DNA of 64,000 nt from Bacteriovoracaceae bacterium (GTDB lineage Bacteria > Bdellovibrionota > Bacteriovoracia > Bacteriovoracales > Bacteriovoracaceae). Position 1 is the first letter of the stretch. Every line of letters starts with the position of its first letter. This document shows, piece after piece, positions 44,497-53,069 of the stretch. The stretch spans positions 78,467 through 142,466 of the forward strand of contig JAHDBN010000005.1 of assembly GCA_020630335.1 (NCBI GenBank), written 5' to 3'. Both the position numbers and the translations under genes were made by a program. The notes under the pieces are model-generated. The model saw only the letters and a program-made list of their open reading frames with translations, searched no databases and was not told where the DNA came from.

Positions 44497-46056
44497 ATGA
44501 AAGAAAAGTTTATCACTAGAATACAAGATTCTTATGAACTAGAAGGATCGAATATTGTCTTGGGTTGTGGAATGCTAAACAATGAAGTTCATAGTGAAGC
44601 TCAAGTGAAAATTCCTTTAAGAACTCTTAATAGACATGGCCTTATTTCTGGTGCCACAGGAACAGGAAAAACGAAAACAGTACAAATTATAGCAGAACAT
44701 TTATCAGAGCAAGGCGTCCCTACTCTTTTAATGGATATCAAAGGTGATATGAGTGGCTTGGCAATGGCCAGTGATGGACATCCCAAAATTGATGAGAGAC
44801 ATCAATTGCTAGATATAGAGTTTAAGCCCAAAAAATTCCCCTTAGAGTTTTTAACTATCTCTGATGGGAATGGCACGAAGTTAAGAGCAACACTCTTAGA
44901 ATTTGGGCCGGTCTTATTTTCAAAAATCTTAGGTCTAAATGATACTCAGACGAGTGTTACGACAATTATTTATAAGTATTGTGATGATAATGCCCTTCCT
45001 TTACTTGATCTCAATGACTTTAAAGAAGTTCTCCGGTTTATTCAGGGAGAGAGCAAAGATCAATTCGAAAGTTTGTACGGAAAAATTTCGCCCGCGACAG
45101 TCTCTACTATTTTAAGAAAAGTTGTTGAGCTTGAGCAGCAAGGAGCAAATACATTTCTTGGGGAGCCTTCATTTGATGTAAATGATTTTCTTTTCGAAAA
45201 AGAAGGTGACGCCCCTATTCATGTTTTAAGATTAACTGAAATTCAAGGCAAACCTAAGCTATTTTCTACTTTTATGTTAAGTTTGCTAGCTGAAATTTAT
45301 GCAACTTTCCCTGAAGTTGGTGATAGTGATAAACCAAAGTTTTGTTTATTTATAGATGAAGCCCATCTTGTATTTGATGAAGCGAGTGATATTTTAATTG
45401 ATCAGTTAGAACAAGTCGTAAAACTTATTCGTTCTAAAGGTGTTGGTGTTTTCTTTTGTACTCAGAATCCCGTTGATGTACCAGAAAGTATTCTTTCTCA
45501 ATTAGGACTTAAAATTCAGCATTCTCTTAGAGCTTTTACTGCTAAGGATAGAAAGGCAATCAAAAGTGCCGCTGAAAATTTTCCTTTGTCTGATTTTTAT
45601 AAAATTGATCAATTAATTACAGAGTTAGGTATTGGAGAAGCACTAGTTACTTGCTTAGATAAGAAAGGACGACCAACTGAGTTAGTTCATACTATGCTTA
45701 GAGCACCTCAGACGAGAATGGGAATATTAACTGAGGGTGAAATCGTAGATGTTGATTCCAAGAGCACTCTTAAAGAAAAGTATGATAAGGCCATTGATAG
45801 AAAGAGTGCTTATGAGATCTTAAATGATAAACTCAAAGAAAGTGATGATGATCAAGGAAATGATGAGGAACTAAAAGAAACGAGAAAAACTAAGAAAGAT
45901 GATGAGGAAGGTTTTTTCTCATCTCTTTCTAAAAATACAATGATTAGACAAGTGGGAAGAACAATTACTCGTGAAGTAACTAGAGGTCTTCTTGGAGCGC
46001 TCGGTTTAAAAACAACAAGAAGAAGATCTTCTCGAAGAAATTCAAAATGGTTTTAA
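44497..46056 (+). CDS. HerA-like P-loop ATPase (DUF853/YjgR family)
   Basis: A 519-residue ATPase of the helicase HerA-like, DUF853 family. Walker A GATGTGKT is at 52-59; Walker B CLFIDEAHLVFDE is near 285-297. The LLMDIKGDMSGLA and GVFFCTQNPVDVPESILSQLG segments are typical of this family. The C terminus is a charged linker followed by a helical basic tail (RRRSSRRNSKWF). YjgR-type proteins are widespread, but their role is not settled; DNA- or nucleoid-related pumping is suggested by fold only. GGAG precedes the ATG. Its stop codon lies one base from the stop codon of the convergent lipoprotein gene. Confidence 0.9.
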   Translation: MKEKFITRIQDSYELEGSNIVLGCGMLNNEVHSEAQVKIPLRTLNRHGLISGATGTGKTKTVQIIAEHLSEQGVPTLLMDIKGDMSGLAMASDGHPKIDERHQLLDIEFKPKKFPLEFLTISDGNGTKLRATLLEFGPVLFSKILGLNDTQTSVTTIIYKYCDDNALPLLDLNDFKEVLRFIQGESKDQFESLYGKISPATVSTILRKVVELEQQGANTFLGEPSFDVNDFLFEKEGDAPIHVLRLTEIQGKPKLFSTFMLSLLAEIYATFPEVGDSDKPKFCLFIDEAHLVFDEASDILIDQLEQVVKLIRSKGVGVFFCTQNPVDVPESILSQLGLKIQHSLRAFTAKDRKAIKSAAENFPLSDFYKIDQLITELGIGEALVTCLDKKGRPTELVHTMLRAPQTRMGILTEGEIVDVDSKSTLKEKYDKAIDRKSAYEILNDKLKESDDDQGNDEELKETRKTKKDDEEGFFSSLSKNTMIRQVGRTITREVTRGLLGALGLKTTRRRSSRRNSKWF

Positions 46057-46057
46057 A

Positions 46058-47104
46058 TCAAAGTATTTGCGAGTAAATCGCAGCTCTTTGAGCTGACGTA
46101 AGCTCTTGTTTTAGTAAAACAAACTTATATATTTTCCCATTCCAATGCCCCTTAGCGGCTCTACCAAGAAATAATTTATTTTTCTTAGCATATAAAGAGC
46201 CAGCAAGAGGCCTTGATTTTGTAGAAAGTTTTCCATCAACATAGAGCTTTAATCTTTTATCTGTCGTCCAACTTAGACCTATAGCAACCTTACGCTTCAT
46301 TTGAAGATAAGCTCCTGATTCAATCGCAGTCTCTCCTTCTGTCGTCGTGATTGCAGCTTTTATACACTCCAGGCAACCAGTTGAATGTCCTTTTTTATCG
46401 TATCTAAGGGTAAAATGATTATCATCTTTATCATCACCTACATCTATAAAGCCCCTATCATGATCAAGGAATTCAGAATCAACAATCATAATTAACTCAA
46501 AACTCTTTAAACCTTGAGTGATATTTTCTGAAATGAGAGTTGAGTTTTTAAAATATAATGCTTCCCCATCAAAAACCGGTGCTGATTCAGCATTTTTTGC
46601 AACAAATCTTATATTATCTTTTTCATAACAAAGAATCTTTGTAGAGGACTGCTTTACTTTCTTTAAGCAATCTCTGTCACTCCTCATATCCTCTATATCT
46701 GTGAAGTCAAAATTCGCTTTAACTGTTTTTAATTTTGCAATCGCATCAAAGTTTGGAGTTATTTCTATATTAGTTTCATAGAAACCATCAGTATTTTCAC
46801 TATAAAGTTGGATATTTAAATCTTGTCCATTAGCTTCCATGGGTAATGGATAAGTAAAATTAAATGCACCGTTGATACATTGAATGCTAAATTCTTCAGA
46901 TAATTCTGGAATACTAACTTTTATAGACTTTGTTTGAGTGCAAGCTCCTGAAAAAACAATCTTATCAGAGTTTAAGTTCCCTGACTTTGGAGAGCTAGCA
47001 GATAAAATAGGAAATCTTTTCGCCTTTTCTTGCGGTGACTCCGCTGATTTATCTGATGAACAAGATAATAAAATACTGACTAGTAAAATATTAAAATAAT
47101 TCAT
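46058..47104 (-). CDS. lipoprotein with a LamG/concanavalin-like C-terminal domain
   Basis: A 348-residue lipoprotein (Cys15 in ILLSC). After a short Ser/Lys linker, an Ig-like beta segment (about 45-115, with one Cys pair) is followed by a LamG-like jelly roll (about 150-348) with LKSFELIMIV, GFIDVGDD, LKLYVDGKL and FLGRAAKGHWNGKIYKFVL. Such domains often bind carbohydrate or protein at the surface. The ATG lies 14 bases inside the end of the E2 gene with a GAGG before it, so translation is coupled to a metabolic operon, an unexpected partner for a surface protein. Confidence 0.75.
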   Translation of the reverse strand: MNYFNILLVSILLSCSSDKSAESPQEKAKRFPILSASSPKSGNLNSDKIVFSGACTQTKSIKVSIPELSEEFSIQCINGAFNFTYPLPMEANGQDLNIQLYSENTDGFYETNIEITPNFDAIAKLKTVKANFDFTDIEDMRSDRDCLKKVKQSSTKILCYEKDNIRFVAKNAESAPVFDGEALYFKNSTLISENITQGLKSFELIMIVDSEFLDHDRGFIDVGDDKDDNHFTLRYDKKGHSTGCLECIKAAITTTEGETAIESGAYLQMKRKVAIGLSWTTDKRLKLYVDGKLSTKSRPLAGSLYAKKNKLFLGRAAKGHWNGKIYKFVLLKQELTSAQRAAIYSQIL

Positions 47105-48356
47105 CAGGCCTCATTTGGTGAAGATTATTTCTAACACTTGCTAAAAATTTTCCTCCTAACTCACCATCAACTAATCTATGATCATATGAGTGAGTCAAAA
47201 ACATCATTGATCTAACAGCAATGGCATCATCAGGCATAACTGCAACTCTTTTCTTAATTACACCTGCTGCCATGATTCCAACTTGTGGTTGTAATATAAT
47301 GGGTGTTGCGAGAACAGTTCCAAAACTTCCAACATTAGAGAAAGTAAAAGTTCCACCCTGAAGATCATCAACTTTTAGTCTTTTAGCTCTTGCTCTTGTT
47401 GCGATATCTTGAAGTTTCCTACAAAGACCAGTCATATTAAGGCTTTCAGCATTTTTAATAACAGGAACAACTAATCCGTTTCCTGGAACAGCAACCGCGC
47501 AACCTAAGTTTATATCTTTTTTAAGAACAATATTATCACCATCAACAGAAGCGTTCACATATGGATGTTCTTTTAATGCTTGAATAATTGCCATCATAAT
47601 AAATGGAGTATAAGTAAGCTTGAAGCCTTCTTGTTTTTGGAATTCATGCTTAAAGCTTTCTCTAAATTTCACTAGATGAGTCATATCAACTTCATCAACT
47701 GAATTAACATGTGGAGAGATTTGTTTTGATACGACCATATTTTTCGCAATCATTTTCCTCATATTATCCATTGGGATAATTTGAACATTTTCTCCTGGGG
47801 CATAAGCAGGAACACTTGGTGTAGCTGTTGGCCTTGAAGATGATGATTGATTTCCAGAACTAAGATATTTTTCAAAGTCCGATTTATTAAACCTTCCCCC
47901 TGCTCCACTACCGCTTTGATGATCTAGATCACTTAGAGAAACTCCATGTTCTTTCGCCATCTTTCTAACAAGAGGAGTATAGAATTTTTTATGATTAGAA
48001 GTTGTTGTATGAGTAGTACTGGTTTCAGAGGTAGATGTTTGCGTTGTTGTTTCTGTCTTCACTTCAGCTTTCTCAGCTTTGCTAGATGCAGAGCTTGTAT
48101 CTAGTGTTGCACTGGCATCGTCTTCGATGATAGCAATTACTTTTCCAACATCAACAGTTTCACCTTCTTCAAATAAAAGTTTTTCTAATCTTCCAGAAAA
48201 TGGTGAAGGTATCTCTGACTCTACTTTATCAGTAGAGATTTCAAGGATGATTTCATCTATCTCAATTTCATCACCAACATTTTTATTCCATTTAGTAATC
48301 GTTCCAGTTGTAATAGATTCACCCATCTGGGGCATTACTAGTTCTTGTTTTGCCAT
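47091..48356 (-). CDS. dihydrolipoamide acyltransferase (E2) of a second 2-oxo acid dehydrogenase
   Basis: A 421-residue E2 enzyme with an N-terminal lipoyl domain (Lys44 in STDKVESE), an Ala/Ser/Thr linker, a peripheral-subunit-binding domain (about 130-165, ending GGRFNKSDFEKYL) and an acyltransferase core with HSYDHRLVDG near the C terminus. It differs from SucB at the lipoyl site context and is closer in style to branched-chain or acetoin E2 proteins. It is followed (in transcription) by an unrelated lipoprotein and preceded by its E3 partner. No E1 gene is seen here, so the substrate (pyruvate, branched-chain or other oxo acid) cannot be set. Confidence 0.9.
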   Translation of the reverse strand: MAKQELVMPQMGESITTGTITKWNKNVGDEIEIDEIILEISTDKVESEIPSPFSGRLEKLLFEEGETVDVGKVIAIIEDDASATLDTSSASSKAEKAEVKTETTTQTSTSETSTTHTTTSNHKKFYTPLVRKMAKEHGVSLSDLDHQSGSGAGGRFNKSDFEKYLSSGNQSSSSRPTATPSVPAYAPGENVQIIPMDNMRKMIAKNMVVSKQISPHVNSVDEVDMTHLVKFRESFKHEFQKQEGFKLTYTPFIMMAIIQALKEHPYVNASVDGDNIVLKKDINLGCAVAVPGNGLVVPVIKNAESLNMTGLCRKLQDIATRARAKRLKVDDLQGGTFTFSNVGSFGTVLATPIILQPQVGIMAAGVIKKRVAVMPDDAIAVRSMMFLTHSYDHRLVDGELGGKFLASVRNNLHQMRPDELF

Positions 48357-48368
48357 TATATTTTTCTC

Positions 48369-49730
48369 CTAAAAATTAATTGATCTTTTCTTTGCTGACA
48401 TCATTGCTTCAGATAACCACTCACCTAGTGTTGGGTGTGGATGAACTGTCGCAAAAATTTCTTCGTCTATACCCTCCATTTGTCTAAAAAGAGTATATTC
48501 GTGAATCAACTCTGTTGCGTGTGTTCCAACAATATGAGCTCCTAATAATTCTCCGTATTCACCAGTGAGAACTTTTACAAAACCATCTGTCTCATTTGAT
48601 GCGATTGCTTTTCCATTAGCACTAAAAGGCATTTTCCCTACAGAGTATTTAATCTTTTTTTCTTTCAAGGCCCTTTCTGTGTAGCCAACAGAAGCAACTT
48701 GAGGCTGACAATAAGTACAACCTGGAATATTCATTTTATCTATTGGGTGTGGGTGTTTACCAGAAATAGCTTCAGCCGCAACTATGCCCTCATGACTTGC
48801 GGCATGTGCGAGAAGAGGTGGCCCGGAGACATCGCCTATTGCGTATACTCCAGCAACATTTGTTTCCATTTTATCATTTACAGTGATAAAGCCCCTATCA
48901 GTTTTAACGCCAATTTTTTCAAGACCAATGTCCTCAATACGACCAGTCATCCCTACAGCAATTAAACCAAGATCAAATTTTACCTTTTTCCCATCGCAAT
49001 TAATAGTTACATCTTTTGCACTGGCCTTAGCTGAAACTTTTTTAACTCCAAGGCTCATTTTTATGCCGTATTTTTTATAGGCTTTTTCTATTTCTTTAGA
49101 TGATTCTTCATCTTCGATTGGTAATAAATGTTTTTGTAATTCAAAGATATGAACATCAACACCAAATGCATTCCAAAAATACGCAAATTCCACCCCGATG
49201 GCCCCTGCTCCTATGATGGCGACAGATTTAGGAAGTTTTTCTAACTTTATGGCTTCCCATGCCCCGATTAATTTTTTTCCATCATGTTCTAGACCTGGAA
49301 AAGTTCTATACTTCGCTCCTGTAGCTATAATGATATTTTTGGCTTGAACTTTTTTCCTATTCACTTCAATTGTTGTTTTGTTAATAAGTTTTCCAGTTCC
49401 TTTGATAACAGTAATTTTATTTTTTTTCATGAGGTACTCAACCCCACCTGAAATTTTATCTGAGATTTTTTTAGCTCTTTTAATTGCTTGAGAGCCATCA
49501 AGTTTATTCACTTTTACATCTATTCCTAGATCCTTAAAAGTCTCAAGCTCATGAACTGAATGTGCTGATTTGAGAACGGCTTTTGTTGGAATACAACCTC
49601 TATTAAGACAAACACCACCAAGTTTATCTTCTTCAATTATCGCAACTTTCTTTCCTAATTGAGCTGCTCTAATGGCTGCGACGTACCCACCTGGCCCAGA
49701 TCCTAATACAACGACATCAAAATTATCCAT
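48369..49730 (-). CDS. dihydrolipoyl dehydrogenase (second E3)
   Basis: A 453-residue E3 with FAD motif VLGSGPGGY, redox pair Cys41/Cys46 in GGVCLNRGCIPTK, the NAD motif IIGAGAIGVEFAY and the C-terminal HPHPTLGEW. It is a diverged paralog of the Lpd at 6924-8330 and precedes the E2 gene by 12 bases in the same operon, so it should serve that complex. The 126 bases upstream are shared with the divergent exonuclease gene and likely hold both promoters. Confidence 0.94.
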   Translation of the reverse strand: MDNFDVVVLGSGPGGYVAAIRAAQLGKKVAIIEEDKLGGVCLNRGCIPTKAVLKSAHSVHELETFKDLGIDVKVNKLDGSQAIKRAKKISDKISGGVEYLMKKNKITVIKGTGKLINKTTIEVNRKKVQAKNIIIATGAKYRTFPGLEHDGKKLIGAWEAIKLEKLPKSVAIIGAGAIGVEFAYFWNAFGVDVHIFELQKHLLPIEDEESSKEIEKAYKKYGIKMSLGVKKVSAKASAKDVTINCDGKKVKFDLGLIAVGMTGRIEDIGLEKIGVKTDRGFITVNDKMETNVAGVYAIGDVSGPPLLAHAASHEGIVAAEAISGKHPHPIDKMNIPGCTYCQPQVASVGYTERALKEKKIKYSVGKMPFSANGKAIASNETDGFVKVLTGEYGELLGAHIVGTHATELIHEYTLFRQMEGIDEEIFATVHPHPTLGEWLSEAMMSAKKRSINF

Positions 49731-49946
49731 TAAAATTTCCTTATAAATTCGACTTTACTAAAAGAGGTCAAATGAACTAAATATACAATTGTCGGAAGAT
49801 TAACATTTTTTCGCTTATTTTACACCAGTAAAGGTCTAATAACACGGAGCAAAATCATTATACAAAGTATTGAAATTTCTAAGCTTCTCCCTGATTTTAA
49901 ACTAGATTTATTCATAGATACTGTTGCGCCATTCATAAAGAATTCG

Positions 49947-50741
49947 ATGGTTATATTTGATGTGGAGACTAGTGGCCTCTCTCCTATGGTTCACGAGATT
50001 ATAGAAATAGGTGCCGTCAAAATAGATATGAAGACAAGAGAGGTTACTCAGTTTCAAAGTCTTCTTAAAAATGAAAGAGCTTTAAGTGAAAAAAATATGA
50101 GTATTCACGGTATCACGAACGAAGATCTGATCGATGCTCCAGCTCAAGATATTGTTTTAAAAGAATTCTTTAGTTTCATCAAAGGTTCTAGCTTAGTTGC
50201 TTATAATGCTCAATTTGATGTTGGATTTTTGATTTCAGAGCAATGGAAGCATAAGTATCAAATCGATGTGCTAGATGTTTTCGATGCACTCTATCTAGCG
50301 CGGGCCACTTATAAAAAGAGAGAAGAAAAACCAGAAAATTATCGTCTTGATACCTTGAAAGAATTTCACAATTTAACTTTTGGTAGTCATCGAGCCTTAG
50401 AGGATTCTATTGTTTGCCTTAAGGTTTTTGAAGAGTGTCTAAAAGTCCTGTCCTGGAAGGCTCCTCACTTGAAAAAATTTATTATTTTTAACTTTAAAGA
50501 ACCAATTGATATAGGAGATCAAGATAACAACGAATTAATAGAAATAAAAAAAGCTATAAGCTGCTCTAGTATAATAAAAATTTCTTATAAAGGTGGATCT
50601 AAAGGAAGAGAGCAAAGGCCAATACAGCCGGTTGCCTTGCTTCCAATGCCCAATTGTTTAAATTTATATGCAAAATGTTTAAAAGATGATCAGTTTAAAC
50701 TATTTAATACAAAGAAGATTAAAAAGGTCACGCATGTTTAA
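49947..50741 (+). CDS. DnaQ-like 3'-5' exonuclease
   Basis: A DEDDh exonuclease of 264 residues from this ATG. ExoI motif FDVETSGL (Asp5, Glu7), HGITNEDL and AYNAQFDVGFL (ExoII), and HRALEDS (ExoIII). It is related to the DNA polymerase III epsilon subunit, but a C-terminal region of about 80 residues (KGGSKGREQRPIQPV) looks like an additional basic domain, so it may act in repair rather than in the replicase. The reading frame is open further upstream to 49776 without an ATG, GTG or TTG. GGAG at 49846-49849 precedes an in-frame ATT at 49857, so the true start may be there. Confidence 0.87.
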   Translation: MVIFDVETSGLSPMVHEIIEIGAVKIDMKTREVTQFQSLLKNERALSEKNMSIHGITNEDLIDAPAQDIVLKEFFSFIKGSSLVAYNAQFDVGFLISEQWKHKYQIDVLDVFDALYLARATYKKREEKPENYRLDTLKEFHNLTFGSHRALEDSIVCLKVFEECLKVLSWKAPHLKKFIIFNFKEPIDIGDQDNNELIEIKKAISCSSIIKISYKGGSKGREQRPIQPVALLPMPNCLNLYAKCLKDDQFKLFNTKKIKKVTHV

Positions 50742-50955
50742 AAAATTTATTCAATTACTTATCCTTCTTATTCATTTCTCGTTATTAGCATGGATTCTCT
50801 ACATTTTGTTTTATGGTGGACGCATAAGTATGGATAAAATGATTTATCATTTTATAGGAATTGGAATATTAGGAGTGTTTTCAATTATTGGTACTGCGAA
50901 AATCGAGATGGCTTTTTTTACTAAAGAGCAAAAAAAAAGACATAAGAAAAAATGA
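50734..50955 (+). CDS. small membrane protein
   Basis: A 73-residue protein with two membrane helices (about 5-25 and 33-53) and a basic tail. Its ATG overlaps the previous stop codon region by eight bases with an AAAGG site seven bases before. It ends in a one-codon overlap (ATGA) with the next gene, so it is translationally coupled on both sides. Function unknown. Confidence 0.6.
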   Translation: MFKKFIQLLILLIHFSLLAWILYILFYGGRISMDKMIYHFIGIGILGVFSIIGTAKIEMAFFTKEQKKRHKKK

Positions 50956-51911
50956 ATACTTGGCAAAATGAACTTAAAAACAGTTTTCGATCTTTAGATG
51001 ATATTAGATCATCTTATCCCTCACTGAAATTAGATAGTCTAGATAAAGTATCTGCTAAGTATCCTGTCTTTGTTCCTAGAAGAATAATGGACAAAATCCA
51101 TGAAGCTCCTAATGGGAAAATCGCAAAACAATTCTTACCGCATAATGATGAATTAGATAGTGGTGGGTTATTTGATCCTATAGGCGATAACTTGAACTCT
51201 CCTATGAGTAGAATTGTACATCGATATACAAATCGAATCTTATTTTTCCCTACAAGTAAGTGTCCTATTCATTGTAGGTATTGCTTTAGAAAAAATGAAA
51301 TATCTACTAGTAATGAGATTTTTAGTAACAATACGAAGATCTTTGATTACATAAATAAACATCAAGAAATTAATGAAATTATTCTTAGTGGTGGTGATCC
51401 ATTAATTTTAACTGACGAAGTGCTAACGAAGTATTTAGAAAGTTTTTCTAAAATTAAACATGTAACGACGATAAGATTTCATACAAGATTTCCCACAATC
51501 CTGCCATCAAGGTTAAATCAAGATTTTTTAAATACAATGAATAAGTTCAAAGATAGATTTAGAATCATTTTTGTTATTCACGTTAATTGTACAGAAGAGT
51601 TGGATAATGAAGTTTCTCTGGCCTTAAGAAAATTCTCAAATAGTTTTAGAACATTATCCCAATCAGTGATTCTTAAAAATGTTAATGACGACTTTGAGTC
51701 TTTATTTCAACTTTGCAAGAAATTATTGAGTTTAAATATTCAACCTTATTACATACATGCTCCAGACAACGTTTTGGGTGCTCAACATTTTAAAGTAAAA
51801 AAAGAGTTGTTAAAAAAATTGCATCTAAAATTACGAAGTAACTTATCAGGTCCAGATTTACCTGTTTTTGTTTTTGAAGATATTCAAAAGAGTACGAAAA
51901 ATTACATATAG
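50952..51911 (+). CDS. KamA/EpmB-type radical SAM protein
   Basis: A 319-residue radical SAM enzyme with the [4Fe-4S] motif CPIHCRYC (Cys104, Cys108, Cys111), and the LSGGDPL SAM-binding segment. The whole length and the HTRFPTILPSRL and YYIHAPDNVLGAQHF segments match the lysine 2,3-aminomutase/EpmB family. EpmB makes (R)-beta-lysine that EpmA attaches to elongation factor P. An EpmA gene is not seen nearby, so either the partner is elsewhere or the enzyme serves another lysine-isomer pathway. It is translationally coupled to the small membrane protein gene. Confidence 0.85.
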   Translation: MNTWQNELKNSFRSLDDIRSSYPSLKLDSLDKVSAKYPVFVPRRIMDKIHEAPNGKIAKQFLPHNDELDSGGLFDPIGDNLNSPMSRIVHRYTNRILFFPTSKCPIHCRYCFRKNEISTSNEIFSNNTKIFDYINKHQEINEIILSGGDPLILTDEVLTKYLESFSKIKHVTTIRFHTRFPTILPSRLNQDFLNTMNKFKDRFRIIFVIHVNCTEELDNEVSLALRKFSNSFRTLSQSVILKNVNDDFESLFQLCKKLLSLNIQPYYIHAPDNVLGAQHFKVKKELLKKLHLKLRSNLSGPDLPVFVFEDIQKSTKNYI

Positions 51912-51927
51912 TTAAAAATTAAAAGCT

Positions 51928-51941
51928 AAAGGAATATGCGA
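51928..51941 (+). repeat. 14-bp direct repeat covering ribosome site and start (copy 1)
   Basis: AAAGGAATATGCGA covers the ribosome site and first codons of the alpha/beta hydrolase gene. An identical copy lies at 52805-52818, just after the gene's stop codon. Confidence 0.6.
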
Positions 51942-52796
51942 ATGGATATGAAGAATAAATTATTAAATCTTAAGTCAGATATAGCTTACGGATTGTTCAA
52001 TACACCCATAAATATGCCTCCTCTAAATTTATCAGAACTTAAACTTATTCGAGAGGCCTCAGTTCATTTCAATAGTCTCAAGCCTCAAGTAATAAAGGTA
52101 GACTCTTTCAGGAATTATGTTGTCTACCGTTTTGAGAGAAATCCTCCCAAGAAAAGGGCCCTTGTTGTTCATGGCTGGTCTTCTAAGTCTGTTTATATGA
52201 TTAAATTCATTGAAGTTTTATTAAAACATGACTATGAAGTATATGCCGTTGATTTACCAGCTCATGGTTCATCAAAAGGATTTCAAGTGTCATGGAATGA
52301 TTCCATAAAAACTGTACTAGATATTCAGAAAATCTTTGGAAAGTTCGACTTTGCACTTGGCCACTCCCTTGGAGGGACTGCAATGCTAGGTGCTTTATCA
52401 TTGAGTCATTATTTAAGTGAATTTCAATCAGCCTTCCAAGCAAAAAAAATAGCACTTATCTCTGCCCCAACTAGAATGCAAACAATAGTTGATAAGTTTT
52501 CAAATTACGTAAACCTAACAAAAGCACAGCGTGAAATATTTGCCAATAAAGTAAAGTCTGTTGCCCAAGTAGAACTTGCAGTCTTAGATGCTAAAAGATT
52601 GCAAACTGAACACCCTTCCGATACGGAATTTCTTTGTCTTCATGGAACTAAGGATGACATCATACCTTTTGATGATTCGGTGCATTTTTCAGAACTAAAC
52701 AATGTAAAACATGTTCCTATTTTAGATGAAGGGCATGTTCATATTCTTCATAATGATATAGTTCTCTCTGAAGTTTCAAACTTTTCGAAGATCTAA
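51936..52796 (+). CDS. alpha/beta hydrolase
   Basis: A 286-residue serine hydrolase. HGW (79-81) is the oxyanion-side motif, and the nucleophile is Ser144 in GHSLGG. The acid is likely the aspartate in HGTKDDIIPF near 234-243, the histidine that in DEGHVHIL near 265. The start is not certain: ATG codons at 51936, 51942 and 51948 all follow an AAAGGA site. It may belong to the same operon as the KamA-type gene (24 bases apart). Substrate unknown. Confidence 0.82.
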   Translation: MRMDMKNKLLNLKSDIAYGLFNTPINMPPLNLSELKLIREASVHFNSLKPQVIKVDSFRNYVVYRFERNPPKKRALVVHGWSSKSVYMIKFIEVLLKHDYEVYAVDLPAHGSSKGFQVSWNDSIKTVLDIQKIFGKFDFALGHSLGGTAMLGALSLSHYLSEFQSAFQAKKIALISAPTRMQTIVDKFSNYVNLTKAQREIFANKVKSVAQVELAVLDAKRLQTEHPSDTEFLCLHGTKDDIIPFDDSVHFSELNNVKHVPILDEGHVHILHNDIVLSEVSNFSKI

Positions 52797-52804
52797 AATA
52801 AAAA

Positions 52805-52818
52805 AAAGGAATATGCGA
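52805..52818 (+). repeat. 14-bp direct repeat (copy 2) with a seven-codon mini-ORF
   Basis: The second copy of AAAGGAATATGCGA opens a frame ATG CGA GGT TTT TTT AGT CTT TAA (52813-52836, product MRGFFSL). It lies between the hydrolase and the tRNA-Gly gene. It may be a remnant of a duplicated translation start. Confidence 0.4.
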
Positions 52819-52878
52819 GGTTTTTTTAGTCTTTAATTTTTGATCATTTAGAACTATATTACTTTCATACAACACTTT

Positions 52879-52954
52879 GCGAGTGTAGCTCAGTTGATAG
52901 AGCGTCTGCTTGCCATGCAGAAGGTCGTGGGTTTGAACCCCATCACTCGCTCCA
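52879..52954 (+). tRNA. tRNA-Gly (anticodon GCC)
   Basis: A 76-base tRNA with a 7-bp acceptor stem (GCGAGTG/CACTCGC), encoded CCA end, and a 5-bp anticodon stem (TCTGC/GCAGA) holding the loop TTGCCAT, so the anticodon is GCC for glycine codons GGC/GGT. The T-arm has GTTTGAAC. A TATATT at 52855-52860 is a possible -10 box. The gene is complete and is the likely attachment site of the adjoining element, whose integrase gene begins 115 bases beyond and is read toward the tRNA. Confidence 0.96.
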
Positions 52955-53034
52955 CTACTAAAACCAATAAATTCAACAGCTTAAAAGCCAAAGACCAACC
53001 TATGATTAGAAATAATTTTCTTAATTCTTAGAAA

Positions 53035-53055
53035 GTGTGCACAAAATGTGCACAC
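53035..53055. repeat. 21-bp perfect palindrome near the integrase, candidate integrase or Xis site
   Basis: GTGTGCACA-AAA-TGTGCACAC: two 9-bp arms, each an exact reverse complement. TGTGCA occurs twice here, 11 bases apart. It is placed between tRNA and integrase, where arm-type sites for integrase or excisionase are expected. Confidence 0.6.
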
Positions 53056-53069
53056 AGATTTAATTTTTT

